A stretch of DNA of 5,173 bases from Bacteroidales bacterium. Its GTDB lineage: Bacteria > Bacteroidota > Bacteroidia > Bacteroidales > Muribaculaceae. Positions 1 to 5,173 of this stretch are shown here, in pieces (within the stretch, counting starts at the first letter, position 1; each line of letters begins with the position of its first letter). The stretch spans positions 1 to 5,173 of the forward strand of contig JAAVGQ010000138.1 in the NCBI GenBank assembly GCA_014800105.1. The letters are read 5' to 3'. The notes below the pieces were generated by a model. That model was not told the DNA's origin and did not search any database. It saw only the letters and a list, made by a program, of their open reading frames with translations. Made by a program: the position numbers and the translations under genes.

Positions 1-1214
1 CCTGAGCGACGCTTGCCGTATCCACCCTTGGGGCGGTTGCCGCGACGTTGCTTTCCGCGCTGAGGATTGTAGGCGGGCGTCTCACCAAGTTCAGCGGGTA
101 ATTCTTCCTTCTTAATATCCATTTCGAGGAACTCCTCAATCTTTCCAAATGCACTCTGGTCTTTAGGGCTTACGAGTGTAATAGCCTTGCCGTCAGTCCC
201 GGCACGGGCCGTTCGACCCACGCGGTGCACGTAGTCCTCAGCCTCGCGGGGAACGTCATAGTTCACTACCATCGTGATATCGTCGATGTCAATACCGCGG
301 GCCACGATGTCAGTAGCGATGAGAATATCAGTGCGTCCGGCGCGGAAATCAAGCATCACGTCCTCACGGCGCTGCTGGTCGAGGTCGCTGTGCATCTCGT
401 CTACTTTCCAGTGAGAGCGGTGAAGCTCGCGGGTGAGTTCCTTGACTTTTAGCTTGGAAGCTGCAAAAACGATTACTCGCTTGGAGTGAAGTGTATTGAA
501 GAGGTGCTTGAGGTAAGGGGTCTTCTGCTCTTCGTAGCATATGGCTGCACTCTGGTCAATTCCCTCGGCCGGGCGTGAGACTGCAGTCTTGACCTCGACG
601 GGATTGGTTAGAATAGCCTTTGCCAACTGCTTGATTTTGGGTGGCATGGTTGCAGAGAACATCATTGTCTGGCGCTCCTTGGGAAGCTGTTTCACTATTT
701 GCATGATGTCATCGTAGAAACCCATGTCGAGCATGCGGTCAGCCTCGTCAAGAATGAAGTAGCTCACGCGTGAGAGATCTACGTTACCCATCTGCAGGTG
801 GGCGATAAGGCGCCCGGGAGTGGCAATGACTACGTCGGTACCCATTTTGAGTCCTCGCTGCTGGCGTGCGAATGTCACGCCGTCAGTGCCCCCGTAGACT
901 GCTACCGAGTTGACGGGCATGAAATAGGCGAAGCCTTCCATCTGGCGGTCAATCTGCTGGGCAAGTTCGCGGGTAGGAGCCATGACGATGCAGTTGACGG
1001 CATCCTCAGGGGCAGGGAGACGTGAGAGCCTGTCAATTACCGGTATGAGGTAGGCTGCTGTTTTTCCGGTACCGGTCTGTGCCACAGCGATGATATCCTT
1101 TCCTTCGAGCGCTACCGGGATAGCTTTCTCCTGGATGGGTGTACACTCGTCAAAGTGCATGTCATATAGTGCATCAAGCAATTCATCGCTAAGATCAAGC
1201 TCTTCAAAAGTCAT
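1..1214 (-). CDS. DEAD-box ATP-dependent RNA helicase, RhlE-like (3' end cut by window edge)
   Basis: This is a cytoplasmic ATP-dependent RNA-unwinding enzyme of superfamily 2; such proteins act in ribosome assembly, mRNA turnover and cold adaptation. I translated 404 codons with no stop before the left edge. Motifs in order: Q motif with aromatic F3 and CTPIQ (24-28); Walker A AQTGTGKT (45-52); PTRELA (80-85); TPGR (132-135); DEAD (156-159); SAT (187-189); motif IV VIVFAAS (247-253); ATDIVARGID (300-309); HRVGRTARAG (330-339). No catalytic residue is missing. From about residue 385 the chain becomes a low-complexity tail rich in Arg, Gly and Lys, typical of RhlE-type helicases, where it binds RNA; its end is outside the window. 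The ATG at 1212-1214 is chosen because the Q-motif aromatic follows at the usual distance and no in-frame ATG lies just upstream. Family certain; the RhlE subgroup is likely, but other DEAD-box paralogues cannot be excluded. Confidence 0.95.
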   Translation of the reverse strand, partial: MTFEELDLSDELLDALYDMHFDECTPIQEKAIPVALEGKDIIAVAQTGTGKTAAYLIPVIDRLSRLPAPEDAVNCIVMAPTRELAQQIDRQMEGFAYFMPVNSVAVYGGTDGVTFARQQRGLKMGTDVVIATPGRLIAHLQMGNVDLSRVSYFILDEADRMLDMGFYDDIMQIVKQLPKERQTMMFSATMPPKIKQLAKAILTNPVEVKTAVSRPAEGIDQSAAICYEEQKTPYLKHLFNTLHSKRVIVFAASKLKVKELTRELHRSHWKVDEMHSDLDQQRREDVMLDFRAGRTDILIATDIVARGIDIDDITMVVNYDVPREAEDYVHRVGRTARAGTDGKAITLVSPKDQSAFGKIEEFLEMDIKKEELPAELGETPAYNPQRGKQRRGNRPKGGYGKRRS

Positions 1215-1240
1215 GTCGTATGAGGATTTTAGATACTACA

Positions 1241-1282
1241 ATAAAAAAATAAAAGCCACTTCCCGTAGATTAGAGGAATGGC
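1241..1282 (-). terminator. Rho-independent terminator downstream of the sensor kinase
   Basis: Read on the minus strand, GCCATTCC (1282-1275) pairs with GGAA plus TGGC (1263-1260 and 1258-1255), with one bulged G at 1259 and an 11-base loop. A T-rich run follows directly (1254-1241, TTTTATTTTTTTAT). The stem begins 11 bases after the kinase stop codon. Stem followed at once by a T tract is the classic intrinsic terminator layout, so the kinase transcript probably ends here. The T tract ends 26 bases before the helicase ATG, leaving little room for a separate helicase promoter. Confidence 0.72.
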
Positions 1283-1293
1283 TGTTAAATATT

Positions 1294-3378
1294 TCATGCT
1301 GAGAATGGAATCTCAAGCATGAAGCGGGCACCGTTCTTGTAATTGGAGTCGAGCGTGAGCACGCCGTTTAGTAGCTGGGCAAGCTGGCGTGACACGAAGA
1401 GACCGAGGCCGTTACCGGGGATGTTCTGGTTGACTTTGCCGAAGCGCATGAATATTTCCTCTTCCTTGCCGGCAGGAATGCCTGTGCCGGTATCGGTTAC
1501 GTCAAATATTATGCTCTGGCGGACATTGTCGGTGTGATAGCTGAGTTTTATGGTACCCTCGTCAGTGAATTTGATAGCGTTGTCGAGGAGGTTGCGGAGA
1601 ATCTGCTCTACTCGGTGAGGATCAGTATTGAAAATAACATCAGTATCTTCAGCGCTTGTGAACACCAGTTTTACTCCGGGCTTCAGGGTGTGCTCCATGT
1701 TGAGGAGTGCATGCTGGCAAATGTCCTTGGCTGATGCCGGCACCACGCGCACTGACATGTTGGAGCTCTCAGTTGACGAGCCGTTGAGGATGTCGTTGGC
1801 GATAGTGCTGAGGAGCTCGGAGTTTCGTGTTACTATCTCAGCGAAGCGCTTGATGTAAGGGGCGGTATCTCCCGTGACGCTGTCAGATATGAGGTTAGAG
1901 TACTCGATGATGTTGTTAAGCGGGGTGCGGATCTCGTGATTGAGACTCATGACGAAATCAGTCTTTACACGCTCAGCCGCCTTTGCCCTGTCACGAGCCT
2001 CGATTAGATCACGCTGGGTGTCTTTCAGGTTATCGCGCTCGTTAACGAGAATGCGGTTGGATGAAGAGAGGTCTTTGGATAGCTGGTGGGCCTTGCTGTA
2101 AGAACGCCACAGGAATAAAAGAATCACGATTACGAGGATAAGGCCTATGATGATAGCGACGGTGATGGCGCGCTGGCGCTCGATGGTGATTATCTGGTTG
2201 TCGTGGATGAGGCTTGCGTTTATCTGCCTGAGATTCTGCACGTCGTAGAGTATCTGCAACTCGCGGTAGCTTGCGTCAGCTTTGTCGGCGATGTGTTGTT
2301 TCAGGAGGGTATTGTGCTCGTCAAGTGCATCAAGCAATGTTGTCTTGTCGTTCTCAGCTCTGGCAGCCTCGATGAGCATTGCAAGGAGACGTCGGCGCTC
2401 GTTGTCAGGATTAGTCTCATTCAGCTGTTCCTTGATGAGGGGAAGTGCCTGCGCGTAATGTTTCTTACCCATGTGGTAATAGATGGCAGCCCGGCGCATG
2501 TGACTCTTGCTGAAACGAGAAGCGGGCTTTGCACGTTCAATATTGACGATACCATTGTAATATTCATCGAGTTCCTCATCGCTGAGCACTTCCTCACACA
2601 TGAGGAGGGAGAGATAAGTGTTGAACAGCATGCCGTCATGGGAGCGGTAGGGGCGCTTGAGAGCCTCGGGTGTATTATCGAATTTCTCGGTGAGGCTGAG
2701 TTTGTCGCGGTTAGCCTGAGCTGCGGCTTCATACATACCGTTGTCAATGAACGTCTGCGAGGCGATGCTGTTGAACAATGATGTAATGTAGATATTATCG
2801 ATTTTCTTGACTATTTCCTGGAGCTCAAGGAGATACCTGGTGAGCATGTCGCCGCTGGTGGCCTGGCTCAGGAAGTTGACAAGCATGAAGAGGCTTTCAG
2901 CTTGCTCATAAATATCGCTCTGTTTAGTCCAGTCACGCTCGCGATACTCAGTGAGATACTCGAGAAGTTTTTCCTGCTTTTCCTCGCTGCTCATTCTCTT
3001 GGTGGCGACTGAGGCACTCCTCACTTTGACGTAGAGCAGGGCTGCGCGGTTTGAGTCATACTTGGGGAGAGATTCAGCACGCTTTATAAGTTCAGCTTGC
3101 ATTGAATCACTCTGGCTATTGAAACTTGACAGGAGGCAAAGGACTTGGTTAACTGCGTCGTATCGTTTTTCACGGACGCCCAGGTTGTATATCTCTTCAA
3201 GAATAGGGTTAGACTCGTCAGTGTGGGTGATGTCAAATATATTGTAGAGTAATATGAGGCTGTCGGAGGGATTTTTGGCATTGGCAAGCTCTTCTTTGAG
3301 ACTGTCTAAAAGTGCAGCTTGCGAGAAAACGGGCAGGCAGCATAACAGGCCAATTATGATTGATATAGTGCGATTCAT
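1294..3378 (-). CDS. Membrane sensor histidine kinase with periplasmic TPR-like domain
   Basis: This complete 694-residue protein should sense an envelope or extracellular signal, autophosphorylate and pass phosphate to a response regulator. A signal peptide occupies about 1-21 (hydrophobic core IIIGLLCCLPVF, likely cleavage after SQA). Residues 25-395 form a helical, TPR-like periplasmic region, clearest near 285-380. One membrane segment follows (about 405-424), then a charged coiled-coil linker (430-470). HisKA holds the phospho-acceptor His481 in NHEIRTPLN; the following E482xxT485 fits the motif of kinases that also act as phosphatases. HATPase_c shows the N box (N596, N600), G1 box DTGTGIP (629-635) and G2 box GNGLGL (655-660). 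No receiver or DNA-binding domain is attached and no regulator gene is adjacent, so it is an orphan here. The start is supported by the signal peptide and by a promoter about 25 bases upstream. The ligand and partner regulator are unknown. Confidence 0.95.
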   Translation of the reverse strand: MNRTISIIIGLLCCLPVFSQAALLDSLKEELANAKNPSDSLILLYNIFDITHTDESNPILEEIYNLGVREKRYDAVNQVLCLLSSFNSQSDSMQAELIKRAESLPKYDSNRAALLYVKVRSASVATKRMSSEEKQEKLLEYLTEYRERDWTKQSDIYEQAESLFMLVNFLSQATSGDMLTRYLLELQEIVKKIDNIYITSLFNSIASQTFIDNGMYEAAAQANRDKLSLTEKFDNTPEALKRPYRSHDGMLFNTYLSLLMCEEVLSDEELDEYYNGIVNIERAKPASRFSKSHMRRAAIYYHMGKKHYAQALPLIKEQLNETNPDNERRRLLAMLIEAARAENDKTTLLDALDEHNTLLKQHIADKADASYRELQILYDVQNLRQINASLIHDNQIITIERQRAITVAIIIGLILVIVILLFLWRSYSKAHQLSKDLSSSNRILVNERDNLKDTQRDLIEARDRAKAAERVKTDFVMSLNHEIRTPLNNIIEYSNLISDSVTGDTAPYIKRFAEIVTRNSELLSTIANDILNGSSTESSNMSVRVVPASAKDICQHALLNMEHTLKPGVKLVFTSAEDTDVIFNTDPHRVEQILRNLLDNAIKFTDEGTIKLSYHTDNVRQSIIFDVTDTGTGIPAGKEEEIFMRFGKVNQNIPGNGLGLFVSRQLAQLLNGVLTLDSNYKNGARFMLEIPFSA
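1295..1321 (-). repeat. Inverted repeat (hairpin) spanning the kinase stop codon
   Basis: On the minus strand CATGC and TGAGA (separated by one bulged T) pair with TCTCA and GCATG around a six-base loop, TTCCAT, giving a 10-bp stem. It covers the last codons and most of the stop codon of the kinase gene. The bases after it are A/T-rich (AAATATTTAAC) but hold no real T tract, so alone it is a poor terminator. It may protect the mRNA 3' end or work with the stronger terminator at 1241-1282. Part of the symmetry could be a coding coincidence. Confidence 0.4.
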
Positions 3379-3402
3379 GATTCAATAGTGCGTAAAGCGT
3401 GA

Positions 3403-3433
3403 CAAAGATAGTGATTTTGAGGATAAAATCAAC
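3403..3433 (-). promoter_or_regulatory. Bacteroidota-type promoter for the sensor kinase
   Basis: On the minus strand TATCTTTG (3410-3403) matches the Bacteroidota primary sigma factor -7 consensus TAnnTTTG exactly. GTTG (3433-3430) matches three of four bases of the -33 element TTTG, with a 19-base spacer that fits the family. Transcription would start near 3397, giving a leader of about 20 bases before the kinase ATG at 3378. Consensus, spacing and position all agree, but the start site is not demonstrated. Confidence 0.62.
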
Positions 3434-3443
3434 CATAAATTTG
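3416..3443 (+). promoter_or_regulatory. Possible divergent promoter for the PepSY-like lipoprotein
   Basis: TAAATTTG (3436-3443) is an exact match to the -7 consensus TAnnTTTG on the plus strand, and TTTG lies upstream at 3416-3419. The 16-base spacer is shorter than the usual 19-21, which weakens the call. Transcription would start near 3450, giving a leader of roughly 170 bases. An 11-bp palindrome, GAAAACTTTTC (3443-3453), covers the predicted start. The element overlaps the kinase promoter on the other strand. A weaker -7-like site, TAAATTGG (3499-3506), has no -33 partner. Confidence 0.33.
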
Positions 3444-3544
3444 AAAACTTTTCGATTGAGGGCAATGTTTTTGTAATAAAGCCGCAACTTTATAGCAATA
3501 AATTGGCAACCGTATGGTAACTTCTTAGAAATAATTATGTAATC

Positions 3545-3575
3545 TTTAACATTGTTTCTTGAACAGAATGTTAAA
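3545..3575. repeat. 9-bp perfect inverted repeat upstream of the lipoprotein gene
   Basis: TTTAACATT (3545-3553) and AATGTTAAA (3567-3575) are perfect inverted copies separated by 13 bases. The repeat lies 43 bases before the lipoprotein ATG and inside its predicted leader. It could be an operator for a dimeric regulator or an A/T-rich leader hairpin. No T tract follows on either strand, so it is not a standard terminator. Arms of this length in A/T-rich DNA can occur by chance, so presence is certain but function is not. Confidence 0.45.
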
Positions 3576-3618
3576 TACCGGCGTTCTTATTGAGCTAATT
3601 ACTATAAAACACACGATT

Positions 3619-4161
3619 ATGATACAAAATACTTCTACCGGGCGTGCGTTGCGCAAAAGCATAGTACCGTTTCTCATGTTTTTGGGGCTTACCGGGCTCA
3701 GTGCTGTTGCCTTGACGGGTTGTGATGACGACAAAGATGACGATATTTCACCACGCAAAGAATATGTCGAGGCACTGCGGCAACTTTACCCCGCGGCAAA
3801 TCATGTTGACTGGGAGAATAAGGCCGGTTACATTGTTGCCGATTTCAAGAACGATGCCCGTCAGGAAGTTGAGGTATGGTTTGACAATCAGGTTAAGTGG
3901 GCAATGACCACGACTGATTTTGACAAGGACTTTACAGCCGTCCCCGCCGCGATAATCGACAACATCAGGATATCCGATTACGGCACTTGGACCATGGATG
4001 ACGCGGAATATGTGGAACGTCCTGCCGGAAATTACTATATAGTAGAAGTAGAAAAGCAGGGCTCGCGCGATGCTGACCTCGTTTATCGCGAGGATGGTAC
4101 GTTTGTCAAGGTTGTTCCCGGCACAATCGAGTCGCTGACTCCTACTACCTTACTTGAATAA
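3619..4161 (+). CDS. PepSY-like (BLIP-like fold) lipoprotein
   Basis: This is a 180-residue envelope lipoprotein. A basic n-region (to about residue 13) and hydrophobic core lead to the lipobox LTGC with lipidated Cys35. DDDKDDD follows at once, resembling the acidic lipoprotein export signals that send Bacteroidota lipoproteins to the cell surface. The mature part reads as two diverged copies of the PepSY-like unit (formerly DUF2874, Pfam PF11396). Copy one spans about 48-97 (LYPAANHVDWE, GYIVADF, EVEVWFD, WAMT); copy two spans about 116-167 (YGTWTM, YYIVEVE, ADLVYREDGTFVKV). No enzymatic residues are evident; relatives are thought to bind proteins or peptides, and the precise role is unknown. 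The ATG at 3619 gives a normal signal peptide after an A-rich leader; an in-frame ATG at 3568 would add 17 unlikely residues. It is divergent from the kinase and convergent with glpA, so probably monocistronic. Confidence 0.88.
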   Translation: MIQNTSTGRALRKSIVPFLMFLGLTGLSAVALTGCDDDKDDDISPRKEYVEALRQLYPAANHVDWENKAGYIVADFKNDARQEVEVWFDNQVKWAMTTTDFDKDFTAVPAAIIDNIRISDYGTWTMDDAEYVERPAGNYYIVEVEKQGSRDADLVYREDGTFVKVVPGTIESLTPTTLLE

Positions 4162-4186
4162 ATCACAAGACTTGAATAATCACAAG
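4152..4186. repeat. Tandem 18/17-bp repeat across two convergent stop codons
   Basis: ACTTGAATAAATCACAAG (4152-4169) is followed directly by ACTTGAATAATCACAAG (4170-4186), identical except for one missing A. The first copy carries the TAA of the lipoprotein gene (4159-4161). The second carries the TGA of glpA, read on the minus strand at 4182-4180, with its last codons. Each unit holds both stop signals, so a local duplication at the boundary is the simplest explanation. No convincing intrinsic terminator separates the two genes. Confidence 0.8.
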
Positions 4187-5173
4187 CCGGCAACTCCTTG
4201 ATACAGCCATGTCATGAACTGAACTTCCTCGAGGGTCTCACCCCAGCCTACGGGACTCATTCCTTTCCAGCGCTCGTTGATGAAGGATGCGAGGTCATCA
4301 AGCTGTTTCTGAGCGCACTGCGGCGAGACTGCGAGCGGGTTGGGGTTACCTTCGTTTTCAGCGGCATTCTCGGCAAGGATTCCGGCAGCGCGACAGGCAC
4401 AGAGCTGGCCCTGGCAGGTTCCCATGCCCATGCGGGTGCGACGGCGCAGGTTGAGCAGGTTGTGAACATGAAGCTCAGTGATGGCATATTTCACTTCAGC
4501 AACTGATACCTGTTCGCATTCACACACGAGGCCCTCATCATCAGCACCGTTGCGGTTAATGTCGCGGCTCATGGTGCCGTGGCGGCCTTCGGCAGCTTTC
4601 TGGTCAGTGCTGAGGTCGATGATGTGGCTCTTGGTACGGCGCCAGCTCTTGAGGCGTTTCTGTTTTCTGACCTCGGCAGGTTCTGAGCCCGGTAGTGGCT
4701 CAGTGGCGGTGACGCAGTGGTTGCTGTTACCTAATTTTTTGCAAGCCAGGTCGGTGGCCCATTCAGCCATGAGTCGGTAGGTCATGAGTTTACCGCCGGT
4801 GATGGTGATAAAGCCGGGAACACCGTCGCGGGTTTCATGATCGAGACACGCGATACCGCGGCTTATTGAGCGGCCTGAAGGGTCGTCATCGCTTGCCACG
4901 AGAGGACGCACGCCTGCATAGGCACGGAGGATGCGTGTGTGAGCCAGCGAGGGAGCCAACTTTGCGCCTTCGCTCATGAGGATATCAACTTCAGCTGTAG
5001 TAACCTCCATGTTGTCAACGGTTTCAAAAGGCACGCGGTCGCTTGTGGTGCCGATGAGGCAGATGGTGTCGCCCGGAACGAGAATGTCGGCGTTGGCGGG
5101 CTTGCGGCATCGGTTTATGACCATGTTGTTGATGCGGTGGCCGAAGATGAGCAGCGCGCCCTTGGCGGGGAAC
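4180..5173 (-). CDS. glpA: Anaerobic glycerol-3-phosphate dehydrogenase subunit A (5' end cut by window edge)
   Basis: GlpA is the FAD-bearing catalytic subunit that oxidises sn-glycerol 3-phosphate to dihydroxyacetone phosphate; with GlpB and the iron-sulfur membrane anchor GlpC it feeds electrons to menaquinone during anaerobic growth. The frame is open to the right edge, so 330 codons are visible and roughly the first 200 residues, including the FAD-binding Rossmann motif, are missing. Visible numbering: GHRINN (11-16), ADILVPGDTI (28-37), LRAYAGVRPL (82-91) and TITGGKL (123-129) mark the FAD-dependent oxidase domain. CECE (Cys217, Cys219) and TCQGQLC (Cys253, Cys258) form the BFD-like [2Fe-2S] site, followed by CRAAG. 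The tail FINERWKG ... WLYQG matches the known GlpA C-terminus, so this end is intact; the single-chain aerobic GlpD lacks the cysteine cluster. No glpB follows downstream, where E. coli has it. The ATG at 5124 is internal. Confidence 0.96.
   Translation of the reverse strand, partial: FPAKGALLIFGHRINNMVINRCRKPANADILVPGDTICLIGTTSDRVPFETVDNMEVTTAEVDILMSEGAKLAPSLAHTRILRAYAGVRPLVASDDDPSGRSISRGIACLDHETRDGVPGFITITGGKLMTYRLMAEWATDLACKKLGNSNHCVTATEPLPGSEPAEVRKQKRLKSWRRTKSHIIDLSTDQKAAEGRHGTMSRDINRNGADDEGLVCECEQVSVAEVKYAITELHVHNLLNLRRRTRMGMGTCQGQLCACRAAGILAENAAENEGNPNPLAVSPQCAQKQLDDLASFINERWKGMSPVGWGETLEEVQFMTWLYQGVAGL

Noticed and set aside
225..1025. Plus-strand open frames of about 75 codons (225-452 and 798-1025)
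   Set aside because: Both are antisense to helicase motifs that translate cleanly on the minus strand.
2203..2781. 192-codon open frame on the plus strand within the kinase gene
   Set aside because: It is antisense to the kinase, whose protein domains run continuously through this stretch; no recognisable domain or start context is seen in the antisense frame.
3233..3487. Minus-strand 84-codon frame upstream of and overlapping the kinase start
   Set aside because: It overlaps the kinase N-terminus in another frame and covers its promoter; the predicted peptide has no recognisable feature.
3540..3547. TAATCTTT considered as a -7 promoter element for the lipoprotein
   Set aside because: The spacing within the element is wrong for TAnnTTTG, the final G is absent and no TTTG lies at a suitable distance upstream.
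4129..4141. Perfect 5-bp hairpin GAGTC-GCT-GACTC near the end of the lipoprotein gene, considered as a terminator
   Set aside because: It is short, lies in coding sequence and has no T tract on either strand.
4478..4780. 100-codon plus-strand frame opposite glpA
   Set aside because: It is antisense to the conserved GlpA iron-sulfur domain and explained by codon bias of the real gene.
5122..5124. ATG at 5124 as the glpA start
   Set aside because: The frame stays open to the window edge and the 16 codons before it match conserved GlpA sequence (GALLIFGHRINN), so this methionine is internal.

Overview
The window looks like chromosomal DNA from a member of the Bacteroidota, most likely order Bacteroidales. 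Four things point there: a promoter matching the Bacteroidota -7 element TAnnTTTG; A/T-rich start regions without clear Shine-Dalgarno sequences; a PepSY-like lipoprotein with an acidic tract right after the lipid-anchored cysteine; and a sensor kinase with a periplasmic helical-repeat domain. Genus cannot be resolved. The tentative promoter calls rest on the same consensus.

Layout, left to right. (1) 1-1214, minus strand: a DEAD-box RNA helicase of the RhlE type; all catalytic motifs are present, and the end of the basic C-terminal tail runs off the left edge. (2) 1241-1282: a rho-independent terminator for the kinase gene, ending only 26 bases before the helicase start. (3) 1294-3378, minus strand: a complete 694-residue membrane sensor histidine kinase with signal peptide, periplasmic TPR-like region, one membrane segment, coiled coil, HisKA and HATPase domains, and no receiver domain. 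(4) 3379-3618: a 240-base A/T-rich divergent intergenic region with a good kinase promoter, a weaker overlapping promoter facing the other way, and a 9-bp inverted repeat. (5) 3619-4161, plus strand: a 180-residue PepSY-like lipoprotein. (6) 4152-4186: a near-perfect tandem repeat carrying the stop codons of two convergent genes. (7) 4180-5173, minus strand: the C-terminal 330 codons of glpA, the catalytic subunit of anaerobic glycerol-3-phosphate dehydrogenase; its N-terminus lies beyond the right edge.

The helicase (RNA remodelling) and GlpA (glycerol-3-phosphate oxidation into the quinone pool) look like ordinary core functions. The centre is less ordinary: an orphan sensor kinase sits back to back with a small envelope lipoprotein, and their candidate promoters overlap. 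The two may be co-regulated or work together in envelope sensing. That is inference from arrangement only. No mobile element, CRISPR array, tRNA or rRNA was seen, and no stretch over 300 bases lacks a gene.
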